A DNA stretch of 64,000 nt, taken from NCBI RefSeq assembly GCF_020379485.1, contig NW_026014772.1, forward strand, positions 363,570-427,569. Direction: 5' to 3'. The stretch comes from Brassica napus. Its lineage: Eukaryota > Streptophyta > Magnoliopsida > Brassicales > Brassicaceae. A program made the position numbers and the translations under genes. Positions 1 through 10,760 of this stretch are shown piece by piece. The notes under the pieces were generated by a model, which worked only from the letters and a program-made list of their open reading frames with translations, was not told where the DNA came from and did no database searches. Every line of letters begins with the position of its first letter. Within the stretch, counting starts at the first letter, position 1.

Positions 1-1699
1 AGCGTACACAGGACGTCCGTGGTTGTTTGTGGCTGTCCGTCAGCACACACAGGACGGCCGTGTGTGTCCGTGTGTGTCTGTCAGCACACATAGGACGTCC
101 GTGGGTGTCTGTCAGCACACACAGGACGTCCGTGTGTGTCCGTCAGCATACACAGGACGTCTGTGGCTGTCCGTGTGTGTCCGTCAGCACACACAGGACG
201 TTCGTTGTTGTCCATCAGTACACATATCAGCACGTTGGTCCTTGGACTCTGCACGCTGGCCCTTCCCGTGGACTGTTTGGGTGATTTTGGCCCACATGGG
301 CTATCTGTTCAGTACACACAGGATGTTCGTGGGTGTCCGCCAGCACACACAGGACGTCCGTGGCTGTCCTTGTGTGTCCGTGTGTGTCCGTCAGCACACA
401 CAGGACGTCCGTGGCTGTCCATCAGTACACATATCAGCACGTTGGTCCTTGGACTCAGCACCCTTACCCTTCCAGTGGACTGTTCGGGTGATTTTGGCCC
501 ACGTGGGCTATCTGTTCAGTACACACAGGACGTCCGTGGGTGTCCACCAGCACACACAGGACGTCCGTGGCGGGTCCGTGTGTGTCCGTCAGCACACATA
601 GGACGTCCGTGGCTGTCCATCAGTATACATATCAGCACGCTGGTCCTTGGACTTAGCACGCTGGCCTTTCCCGTGGACTGTTTGGGTGATTTTGGCCCAT
701 GTGGGCTGTCTGTTCAGTACACACAGGATGTCTGTTGGTGTCCGTGAGCACACACAGGACGTCCGTGTGTGTCCATCAGCACACACAGGACATTCGTGGC
801 TGTGCGTGTGTTTCCGTGTGTGTCCGTCAACACACACATGACGTCTGTGGCTGTCCATCAGTACACATATCAGCACGTTGGTCCTTTGACTCCGCACGAT
901 GACCCTTCCTCTGGACTGTTCGGCTGATTTTGGCCCTCGTGGGCTGTCTGTTCAGTACACACAGGACGTCTGTGGGTCTCCGCCAGCACACACAGGAAGT
1001 TCGTGGCTGTCCATCAGTACACATATCAGCACGTTGGTCCTTGGACTCTGCACGCTGGCCCTTCCCGTTGACTGTTTGGGTGATTTTGGCCCACGTGGGC
1101 TATCTGTTCAGTACACACAGGACGTCCGTGGGTGTCCGCCAGCACACACAGGAGGTCCGTGGCTGTTTGTGGCTGTCCGTAAGCACACACAGGACGTCCG
1201 TGTGTGTTTGTGTGTGTTTGTCAGAACACACAGGACGTCCGTGGGTGTCCATCAGCACACACAGGACGTCCGTGTGTGTCCGTCAGCATACACAGGACGT
1301 CTGTGGCTGTCCGTGTGTGTCCGTCAGCACACACAGGACGTTCGTGGCTGTCCATCAGTACACATATCAGCACATTGGTCCTTGGACTCTGCACGCTGGC
1401 CCTTCCCGTGGACTGTTTGGGTGATTTTGGCCCACGTGGGCTATCTGTTCAGTACACACAGGATGTCCGTGGGTGTCCGCCAGCACACACAGGACGTCCG
1501 TGGCTGTCCTTGTGTGTACGTGTGTGTCCGTCAGCACACACAGGACGTCCGTGGCTGTCCATCAGTACACATATCAGCACGTTGGTCCTTGGACTCAGCA
1601 CGCTTACCCTTCCCTTGGACTGTTCGGGTGATTTAGGCCCACGTGGGCTGTCTGTTCAGTAAACACAGGACGTCCGTGGGTCTCCGCCAGCACACACAG
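1..1699. repeat. Satellite array, block 1
   Basis: Tandem satellite made of ~31-bp units (TGTCCGTCAGCACACACAGG then ACGTCCGTGGG) interleaved with a ~120-bp spacer module running from ATCAGTACACATATCAGCAC to the G-box palindrome and on to CTGTTCAGTACACACAGG. The landmark TTGGTCCTTGGACTC or a close variant recurs near 236, 442, 640, 868, 1035, 1375 and 1583, so the composite period varies (~170-340 bp) with the number of short units between modules. Two module variants occur: GCTGGCCC...CTGTTTGGG and GCTTACCC or GCTGACCC...CTGTTCGGG. The forward frames stay open for long stretches because 31 bp shifts the frame by one at each unit and the unit lacks stops; I see no start context or domain that suggests protein coding. 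The block runs off the left edge and ends at CAGCACACACAG where element A starts. Confidence 0.95.
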
Positions 1700-2209
1700 T
1701 GTAATAACCCTCACGAGCCAGTTAATTTTTGGTCGAGAAAAACTCCGCTCGACCAGTTTGGAGTTGGTCGATCAGATTTAAAAATAAAGTCGACCCGGTG
1801 AATTAATACCTCGACGGGACTATCTTGTGGTCGAAAGGCCTCTCATTGATAGTTCTGGTAGAGTGTTAATAATGTTGGTCGAATTTTATTTAAGCTAGGC
1901 AAGCTTAGTTGAAAGCAAGACGAGATTCGAAGGATGAGAAATTTTAGTCGAAAACTGTCCGAAATTGTCGTTAAGTTTCTTAACTAAATTCCGACCAGTA
2001 TAATACTTTCACCAGCTATTCTTATTGCTTTCTCAGTAAATCAGTCACATGAGCTGCACCTACCTGCTTGCTTGCTTCACTAAAGTCACATGAAAGTCAC
2101 AAGCTGGTTGCTTGTTTAATAAAAACAAAATAATCTTTCTTCAAAGGAGGGAAAGAACAGCAACTTGCTTTGGTTTAAGTAAACCCTCACCTGAAGCAAC
2201 TTCTTATGT

Positions 2210-2216
2210 TATAAAA
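2210..2216 (+). promoter_or_regulatory. TATA box, A 5' LTR
   Basis: TATAAAA, followed ~60 bp on by a purine-rich leader, as in plant LTR promoters. The same box is at 8472-8478 in the 3' LTR. Transcription would be expected to start about 30 bp downstream, which makes U3 ~540 bp and R-U5 over 2 kb. Confidence 0.65.
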
Positions 2217-2814
2217 CACCATCTTCTCTCCTCTGGACGTTCATAACCTGCAAGAAAAACCAGAGAAAAATTCAGAGAGAAAGAGAGAAAGAAGAGAGAA
2301 AACTTTGTGAGAAAAACTAGTTGAAAAATTCAGAAAAAATTCAGAGAAGAGAATTGAGCATGGACAAACCTTTCTCACCATTCTGTGACTTTATCCAGTG
2401 TGTTCTGGTGTGGTTAAGAGCTGAATGTTTGGTGTCCAAGAGTTTAGAATTACCCATATTCTTCAGCCTTTGATTTTGATCGGTAAGATGGTTGTGGATC
2501 AGTTTCTGTGAGAAGTTTTGTTGGTTTGCCTACACTGGAGATTAATTCTGAATAAATCCAACCATGGATTCTTGTGGTGTTTATCAGGTTAATTCGTGGT
2601 TAGCTTGAAGAGAGACAACCAGTCAAGTTTAATTAGTTGAGTAAAACCGGTAAGCTTCAGCTTCTTGATTCAGCCATGTTTTGATGAGAACCAATTGCTG
2701 TATGTTGGTTAACCTGTCAGGATCAGTTGTCTAAGGTCTTGTTCTCTTCAGTCTTGGTTGGTTTATGATTTAATCAGTCTCATAGAACCAGTAGACGAAC
2801 TGATAAGAATTATG

Positions 2815-3130
2815 GGAATTAAACCGAACTGATTTTATCTTGTTTAGAACTGAATTGAGCTGAGTATGTTCTGATCTGATCTGAGCCGAGCTGTCTATGG
2901 TCTGAAATTGTCTTGAACTGATGTCGTCTGAGTATAACCGAGCTAAGCTGTTGGGAACTGATTAGAACCGGAGTTAGCTGAGCATGAACTAAGCTGATAT
3001 GAACCGAGTTAAATTGTTAAAGCTTGAACCGAGCTGAACATGGTATCAATCTGTCTTGAACCGAACTGATATGAGAGAATTGAACTGAAATGTTATGAAC
3101 TGAGTTGAGTTTCTTCTTGAACCAGACTAG
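2815..3130. repeat. Degenerate GAGCTGA/GAACTGA-rich tract
   Basis: About 300 bp in which GAGCTG, GAACTGA, GAACCGA and CTGATCTGA recur every 10-20 bp with no exact period. It is copied in the 3' LTR at about 9075-9390. It lies downstream of the TATA box, so it would be part of the transcribed leader. Confidence 0.6.
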
Positions 3131-3344
3131 TGAACCTTATGTTCCAACTGTTATGTTTTGAATTCAGATGGCCAAGGAGAGTATTCGGATAAGCCGGATC
3201 CTTGTGATGGTTTTGAACCGAGAGTGATCCAGAAGTGAAGTGTGATTAGCTTGAGCTCGAGTCTAGTCTTCTTTAGCCAATCTCATGGATTTAAAGGTGA
3301 GTCTAGATAGATGATGAATGAATTATGAATGAGTATGCATGATT

Positions 3345-3480
3345 GCATATTGAATATGGTTGATTAATTAAGGATTAATCATGAATTAATTAAGGGATAA
3401 TCATTGATTAATTGAGGATTAATCATGAATTAATTAAGGAGTAATTATGGTTGATTGATTAAGTATTATCCATTGATCTA
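3345..3480. repeat. AT-rich TTAATTAA/ATCATGAATTAAT repeats
   Basis: Short imperfect repeats of GATTAATTAAGGATTAATCA type, with self-complementary TTAATTAA cores. The 3' LTR counterpart is at about 9605-9735. Confidence 0.6.
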
Positions 3481-4549
3481 TATTTATATATGAAGTATTT
3501 ATCTAGTTTAAATACTTAAGAATTAATAAGAATAATTCTTTGAGGTTATCCCGAGCCTTAGTACTTGTTCTCAAGTACTAATCTATAAGTATTCTATTAA
3601 TCAGTGTGAATCATGTGAAGTCTTATTGTATACTCACTCTCCCGAAAGTCCCGCATTACCGTGAATTGGTCCTGCGATATGGATCAAGGTCATGAAGACA
3701 CGATGATGGGGTCGCACCCTGGAGGCCGTGTAACTGCATGCAGCATTGGATGTTCTATCTTGGAATATCTGATGGAGATGATGGTTATATTTATTCCCCC
3801 TTAGGCTCGGTTAGCCTTGGTGGTTTTCCGGGTTTAGCATATATATATATATTAAGAGTGAGTGATTGGCGGGTATCGTGGAGGTGATGTTTAAGATAGA
3901 TTCACATGGATGGATTGAGAGGCCTTATAATTATATTAATTATGGAATATAATTCCACTGCATTCAAATGGTGTCGCTTGCTCGGGATACTATTGATATG
4001 TGTTTGGGTGTGGGATTAGACTCACTGAGTAAACTAGTTACTCATGACTCATTTGATATGCAGGTAACCAGTAGGTGGGAGACCTTTACTCTAGGACGGG
4101 AAGGAACGGCATTAGCCAGCGGTAGTTTTATTATCCTTGCAGTCGTTTTGATATACTTTATGTATAAGGTTTGTTGACCGAAAACCTCGAGGTTAATCTA
4201 TAAGATTTTGTAAGATTCTTTTAAATGAATAAGTATATAGTGTATAAAGAATGTTTTTAAAGTACGGGTTCCAAATGATATTAGTCCTTGTCCGGACGAA
4301 CCAACTATTGGGTATTACTCTTAAGGTTGTAAAGCCTCGGGTTGTACCGAATAGGATATGTGTACTTAGGCGGTTGGCCTAAGGTACCTGGATTTATTTC
4401 GGGAACTTCGGGTTAGTCGTTTATGTACACATTGTGGCTTCTCGGTTTGGTTTCAGTTACGAGTGATCGGCTGTGCATGTTCTTGTTTGATTGTTGCACG
4501 GCTGGTCGAGTCAACTTATACTTAGACCAGATCGGGGGTGTCACAAAGG

Positions 4550-4561
4550 TGGTATCAGAGC
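4550..4561 (+). promoter_or_regulatory. Primer binding site (tRNA-iMet), element A
   Basis: TGGTATCAGAGC, the complement of the 3' end of plant initiator tRNA-Met, lies 4 bp after the LTR end. It fixes both the LTR boundary and the + orientation. Confidence 0.88.
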
Positions 4562-5440
4562 ATGGTTATACGATGCTTGAATGGGACTTGTTTCAAACAT
4601 TTTTCGAGTCAAAATGAGTCGCAAGGATAATTAGGATGTGCTGGCTGGTTCCTTCATCTTAGGATAGATAGTCATGGGTAGTTACCTTACTGTTATCTTT
4701 CATACGAGATGCATCAAGACAAGCTCGACAGAGTGGAGTGTACTTACCAATTTTGATCCTGTCAAGATCGAGATTCCTACAGTCATGATTGAGCTTTCTA
4801 CCGTCATAATTCGGTTTGTTATCGTCATGTTTTGGTTCAATCTGGTCATGCTTCAATCCATTATCATCATGCTCGGGTGAGCTAACAACGTGCTCGGGTT
4901 TGCTACCATTATGCTCGGAGTTGGTATCATCATGCTTTCCTGCGGTTCCTATAATTTCTAGTGTGGATATCGATATTCAAAGACATATGAGACAGAGTTG
5001 ACACATCAATTACATCTTCGGCCCGTGTTTTATTGAAGTCAAAGTTGAAGTTGTTGGTGATGATCCGGTTTAAAATATCCGACTTCATATGACTTATTCT
5101 TTCGGCTGCTCATTTCAATCCAGCTTATGCCCAAACGTACCAGAACCAGAGACGAACAAGCCTGATTGATTCAGCACTTGTTTCAAGCTTAACGTTGGTG
5201 GCGGAGATAGTTCAGCAGTAATACAAGACGATGGACGCACCAGCACCATTCCTTTGCAACAAGACATCTTGAAGTTTGTGAACAAGATAAAGAAGTTGGG
5301 ACAACACCGACAAGTACTAAACCATTCGATGTAGATTTTGTATAGAGGAAGATTTCGAATGCAACACTAGGAGCAGAACAACTAACGTGGCCCATTGTTC
5401 AGAAGATTGCAAGAAGGATATGGAACCATACATCATCAAG
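4562..5440 (+). other. Leader and unrecognised interior of A
   Basis: Between the primer binding site and the first gag-like trace I see no conserved domain and no ORF above ~70 codons. Part of this is probably decayed gag N-terminus. The stretch near 4780-4930 repeats ATCATGCT-type phrases without a clear period. Confidence 0.4.
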
Positions 5441-6560
5441 AATGATACAGTAAGTTGGTGATTAAGCGTCAAGCATCATTTGGGAAATGTTAGTCCAAGT
5501 TAGGCGGATTTCTTTCAAGAGTTCAAGATGGAGTGTTTTCTACCCAAAACATGGGACCGATATGGAGTTCGCACAGTGAGATGTTTCCGCCAAGATTTCG
5601 AAGTCAAGTTAATCTGATTCATCCCTTATGGTTTGGAGGATGAGCTAAAGATCATGAAGATGTACTATTGTGACTTAGCCATTAATCTCAGAGTAACCTA
5701 AACTATAAAGCTTAAGAGCTATGAGGAGTTGGTGGAGGATCACATGATTTCTATAGAAGTCGTTTTTACTGAAGAAGTTTACCAAGTCATGCAGATTATT
5801 TAACTATCAACCTATTCAGATAGAAGGTCAGTTTCAAGTAATAAATCAAGAAAGTCGATGGAGATAATTTTTGTTGGACGTTTCATCAGATCAAGACCGA
5901 GGACCCTGAGTTGTTTTTGTTTTGGCTAGCAAGGAGAGTAAGGTGATGATTGTTCAAGTATATAAAATCCTCGATCGCTTATGTCATTCGCGCTTCGGTG
6001 GTGCCAGTAATGAGTACAGAGGTTATCCTACCATGGCTCATGAAGTTACCCGATCTTTTTACCTATACCTAGGGTACCGCTTGTTAAACTTGTTCGCTTT
6101 CCTTACCATTAGTCACTAACTAAGTGTTTGGCTATTTGGGTAGAGCCTACACTTTATAGTTGCCTGGACCGTCAAAACCTCTGAAAAGGTCCAATCACAG
6201 GTTTGCTTCTTATCCCATTGCGTGTTGTGTGCATTTTAAAAATTTATGGATGATTAAATAAATAAGTGAAGAAGTGATCAAGGTGTCGTATGAAACCTTG
6301 CCTATGGACGGAATTTTCCGCCCATATTGTATTTGATGCGGGAACAACACATAGATGTAGTTCTCGGGTAGTGTCATTGTTTTAGGAAGGATTCACTTTA
6401 GTGAATTCGGGTACACTGTTCTTATTCGTGGAAGTACTGGCTGCCATTTAGAGTTATGGTATGCCTTTGTATTCCATCCCCATTCCTTAGTACTTCCATT
6501 AGAGCGGTTTGTTTCTATCTAGAGTGAGATTGGCTATCTAGTTATCGAGCTCAATTAGGA
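5440..6560 (+). pseudogene. Degenerate gag and protease traces, element A
   Basis: Scattered fragments in shifting frames resemble Ty3/gypsy Gag and retropepsin. Around 5580-5790 one frame reads like the Gag C-terminal half: a FIPYGLEDELK-type phrase, then a KSYEELVEDHM-type phrase and an acidic tail. Around 6300-6370 a phrase like FDAGTTHR corresponds to the aspartic protease site, normally DTGATH or DSGATH; the residue after Asp reads as Ala. Stops and frameshifts occur every few dozen codons, so no functional product is expected. Family assignment rests on these short matches only. Confidence 0.5.
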
Positions 6561-7948
6561 TGTTGTTGAGGAAGGAAGTCTTTGAGAGAAGACCAGTTAC
6601 CGTTGGCCTGCAGTCATATTCTACTAAGTGTTGGAGCCTCGCTCATATCAGTCTGGAGAGAATAGATAACCTTCAAGATTGCAAGTAGAAAATCAAGATG
6701 GCTTATTCATTCGTATTTGAGGAACTCAGTTGAAGGATGATAATCTAAGGAATTCATAGAAGGAACTGGGTGAAGAGAATTTCGAAGAATAGTATGAGGA
6801 CTGTGTCATGTACAAGTTCATAAAGTGGAGATGTGGGAGAAGGAACCCAAATTCAACCTAAAATTAAGCAGATGTGAAGTAAATTCCAAGGAAGATTGAA
6901 GAGTGCAACGAAAAAGGTATAACCATAAGGCATATGGGAATGCTCAAGTTGTTAAGAGATCAGAAGATGTATTAACAGAGAAAGTATAAATTCATCATAC
7001 AAGAGTAATTCGTTGGTAAATCAAGTTTGGTATAGGCGGGCTTGTTGATTCCTCAGTTACTAGACAGAAGAAGGAAATCAGAAAGTAATAGAACAAGACT
7101 TGGATATGCGAAACTTCAGTGAGATTGAGTCGTTCAGAAGTTTTTGAAGAGTATCTAAGATAGATAAGAAGGGTATGGAATACTGTAAGGGAAATCATTC
7201 CTGGAATAAGTGTGTGTGTGTGTGTATTTGAGAGTGGCACCTTTGGTCTGAATCATGTTAGCGTGATTGATCGTGCATGTTCTTGTTTGATTGTTGCACG
7301 GTTAATCAAGTTGACATTGACCAGACTGAAGATGTTACCTTCACGTATGGCACATCACCTGACGTTCCATATTTCCATGTTATTGAACTGGAGGAAAGCA
7401 GATAGAAAGGTTTCAGAAGTAATGGTATTCAGAGATTCAACGATGTCAAAAAGAAGTATGTAGACCGCAGTATATGAAAGTTATGTGCGATGAAGAATTG
7501 GTTATCGTGAAAGTGTTTGCTCAGAAAAGAAAGAATTGTTTTAGAAAAGTTGGGGAAATCCGCAAATCTGTTATTTGGTATGTACCGAGTTGTTCAGAAT
7601 TGAAATGGTTATCTGTTGCCCAGAACTTCTTTTAGTTATGCTATTGGTGAGCCAATTTTGCGTAATCTTATATCAGACCCAATATGATAGAACTGCTGAG
7701 ACCAGAAAACTTGTAACCCTATTTAGCCTATCCTAAAGGTCCTTTGCGGATAGGTGAGCACCATATCAGAAGATTGGAGAAAAGGAAAAATTTGTAAAAG
7801 TTCAAGTATTTGGGGAACCATCAGTTGTTTTGACACGGGCAGATGAGGATAATTTCAGAGTTGGTTATCTTAAACTTCTTGCAGAGACTCCAGTGTTCAG
7901 TAAAAGTTTGTACAGATATTTTTTGAGAATTCGGGGACGAATTCTTTT
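6560..7948 (+). other. Unrecognised interior of A before the purine tract
   Basis: No reverse transcriptase, RNase H or integrase motif is visible in any frame. It contains a short (TG)n at about 7210-7222 and, at 7273-7301, an exact 29-bp copy of a segment found near both LTR ends. The last part (GGGGACGAATTC and the purine tract) is the conserved 3' end seen in many plant gypsy elements. Confidence 0.5.
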
Positions 7949-7961
7949 AAGGGGGGAAGAA
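7949..7961 (+). promoter_or_regulatory. Polypurine tract, element A
   Basis: AAGGGGGGAAGAA directly precedes the TGTAATAACCC of the 3' LTR, the expected site of plus-strand priming. Confidence 0.8.
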
Positions 7962-10760
7962 TGTAATAACCCTCACGAGCCAGTTAATTTTTGGTCGAGA
8001 AAAACTCCGCTCGACCAGTTTGGAGTTGGTCGATCAGATTTAAAAATAAAGTCGACCCGGTGAATTAATACCTCGACGGGACTGTCTTGTGGTCGAAAGG
8101 CCTCTCATTGATAGTTCTGGTAGAGTGTTAATAATGTTGGTCGAATTTTATTTAAGCTAGGCAAGCTTAGTTGAAAGCAAGACGAGATTCGAAGGATGGG
8201 AAATTTTAGTCGAAAACTGTCCGAAATTGTCGTTAAGTTTCTTAACTAAATTCCGACCAGTCTAATACTTTCACCAGCTATTCTTATTGCTTTCTCAGTA
8301 AATCAGTCACATGAGCTGCACCTACCTGCTTGCTTGCTTCACTAAAGTCACATGAAAGTCACAAGCTGGTTGCTTGTTTAATAAAAACAAAATAATCTTT
8401 CTTCAAAGGAGGGAAAGGACAGCAACTTGCTTTGGTTTAAGTAAACCCTCACCTGAAGCAACTTCTTATGTTATAAAACACCATCTTCTCTCCTCTGGAC
8501 GTTCATAACCTGCAAGAAAAACCAGAGAAAAATTCAGAGAGAAAGAGAGAAAGAAGAGAGAAAAATTTGTGAGAAAAACTAGTTGAAAAATTCAGAAAAA
8601 ATTCAGAGAAGAGAATTGAGCATGGACAAACCTTTCTCACCATCCTGTGACTTTATCCAGTGTGTTCTGGTGTGGTTAAGAGCTGAAGGTTTGGTGTCCA
8701 AGAGTTTAGAATTACCCATATTCTTCAGCCTTTGATTTTGATCGGTAAGATGGTTGTGGATCAGTTTCTGTGAGAAGTTTTGTTGGTTTGCCTACACTGG
8801 AGATAAATTCTGAATAAATCCAACCATGGATTCTTGTGGTGTTGATCAGGTTAATTCGTGGTTAGCTTGAAGAGAGACAACCAGTCAAGTTTAATTAGTT
8901 GAGTAAAACCGGTAAGCTTCAGCTTCTTGATTCAGCCATGTTTTGATGAGAACCAATTGCTGTATGTTGGTTAACCTGTCAGGATCAGTTGTCTAAGGTC
9001 TTGTTCTCTTCAGTCTTGGTTGGTTTATGATTTAATCAGTCTCATAGAACCAGTAGACGAACTGATAAGAATTATGGGAATTAAACCGAACTGATTTTAT
9101 CTTGTTTAGAACTGAATTGAGCTGAGTATGTTCTGATCTGATCTGAGCCGAGCTGTCTATGGTCTGAAATTGTCTTGAACTGATGTCGTCTGAGTATAAC
9201 CGAGCTAAGCTGTTGGGAACTGATTAGAACCGGAGTTAGCTGAGCATGAACTAAGCTGATATGAACCGAGTTAAATTGTTAAAGCTTGAACCGAGCTGAA
9301 CATGGTATCAATCTGTCTTGAACCGAACTGATATGAGAGAATGAACTGAAATGTTATGAACTGAGTTGAGTTTCTTCTTGAACCAGACTAGTGAACCTTA
9401 TGTTCCAACTGTTATGTTTTGAATTCAGATGGCCAAGGAGAGTATTCGGATCAGCCGGATCCTTGTGATGGTTTTGAACCGAGAGTGATCCAGAAGTGAA
9501 GTGTGATTAGCTTGAGCTCGAGTCTAGTCTTCTTTAGCCAATCTCATGGATTTAAAGGTGAGTCTAGATAGATGATGAATGAATTATGAATGAGTATGCA
9601 TGATTGCATATTGAATATGGTTGATTAATTAAGGATTAATCATGAATTAATTAAGGGATAATCATTGATTAATTGAGGATTAATCATGAATTAATTAAGG
9701 AGTAATTATGGTTGATTGATTAAGTATTATCCCTTGATCTATATTTATATATGAAGTATTTATCTAGTTTAAATACTTAAGAATTAATAAGAATAATTCT
9801 TTGAGGTTATCCCGAGCCTTAGTACTTGTTCTCAAGTACTAATCTATAAGTATTCTATTAATAAGTGTGAATCATGTGAAGTCTTATTGTATACTCACTC
9901 TCCCGAAAGTCCCGCATTACCGTGAATTGGTCCTGCGATATGGATCAAGGTCATGAAGACACGATGATGGGGTCGCACCCTGGAGGCCGTGTAACTGCAT
10001 GCAGCGTTGGATGTTCTATCTTGGAATATCTGATGGAGATGATGGTTATATTTATTCCCCGTTAGGCTCGGTTAGCCTTGGTGGTTTTCCGAGTTTAGCA
10101 TATATATATATTAAGAGTGAGTGATTGGCGGGTATCGTGGAGGTGATGTTTATGATAGATTCACATGGATGGATTGAGAGGCCTTATAATTATATTAATT
10201 ATGGAATATAATTCCAGTGCATTCAAATGGTGTCGCTTGCTCGGGATACTATTGATATGTGTTTGGGTGTGGGATTAGACTCACTGAGTAAACTAGTTAC
10301 TCATGACTCATTTGATATGCAGGTAACCAGTAGGTGGGAGACCTTTACTCTAGGACAGGAAGGAACGGCATTAGCCAGCGGTTGTTTTATTATCCTTGCA
10401 GTCGTTTTGATATACTTTATGTATAAGGTTTGTTGACCGAAAACCTCGAGGTTAATCTATAAGATTTTGTAAGATTCTTTTAAATGAATAAGTATATAGT
10501 GTATAAAGAATGTTTTTAAAGTACGGGTTCCAAATGATATTAGTCCTTGTCCGGACGAACCAACTATTGGGTATTACTCTTAAGGTTGTAAAGCCTCGGG
10601 TTGTACCTAATAGGATATGTGTACTTAGGCGGTTGGCCTAAGGTACCTGGATTTATTTCGGGAACTTCGGGTTAGTCGTTTATGTACACATTGTGGCTTC
10701 TCGGTTTGGTTTCAGTTACGAGTGATCGGCTGTGCATGTTCTTGTTTGATTGTTGCACGG
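7962..10760 (+). repeat. 3' LTR of element A, 3' end missing
   Basis: About 99% identical to the 5' LTR by eye, with the same TATA box (8472-8478) and motif tracts. It stops after TGTTGCACGG, whereas the 5' LTR continues ~40 bp more to its CA end. The next bases (CTGGCCCTTCCC) are satellite. The LTR (TGCACGGCTGG) and satellite (GCACGCTGGCC) share most of the joint, which suggests a microhomology-mediated deletion. Confidence 0.88.

Larger units (their letters stand above)
1700..4545 (+). repeat. 5' LTR of element A (2.85 kb)
   Basis: Starts TGTAATAACCC and ends GGGGTGTCACA, followed by AAAGG and the primer binding site. It is unusually long. Recognisable parts are a TATA box near 2210, a purine-rich GAGAAAGAGAG leader (about 2270-2340), a run of degenerate GAGCTGA/GAACTGA motifs (2815-3130), an AT-rich TTAATTAA repeat zone (3345-3480), and near its end a 29-bp segment with inverted ends (4473-4501). 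A 69-codon ORF (3968-4177) is preserved in both LTRs, but it resembles nothing I know and follows from the LTRs being near-identical. Confidence 0.92.
1700..10760 (+). mobile_element. LTR retrotransposon A, non-autonomous, Ty3/gypsy-like
   Basis: A 9-kb element with two long direct repeats (1700-4545 and 7962-10760), a tRNA-iMet primer binding site just inside the left LTR and a purine tract just before the right LTR. The two LTRs differ at only about 22 sites by hand count over ~2.8 kb, so the insertion is recent. The 3.4-kb interior holds only frameshifted gag and protease traces and no visible reverse transcriptase YxDD, RNase H or integrase HHCC. This pattern fits a non-autonomous element moved by proteins of another copy. 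It lies in the satellite: CAGCACACACAG on the left, CGCTGGCCC-type satellite on the right. No target duplication can be read because the last ~40 bp of the right LTR are missing. Confidence 0.9.

Noticed and set aside
899..1636. Long forward ORFs in the satellite as genes for a Cys/His-rich repeat protein
   Set aside because: Several overlapping frames are open at once, starts are arbitrary, and openness follows from a stop-poor 31-bp unit.
1..1699. CRISPR-like array (about 31-bp repeats)
   Set aside because: Units are contiguous with no unique spacers, the intervening modules are themselves repeated, and the context is a plant genome.
3968..4177. 69-codon ORF repeated at 10227-10436
   Set aside because: It lies in both LTRs of A, so its preservation only reflects the recent LTR identity; no motif or family resemblance.
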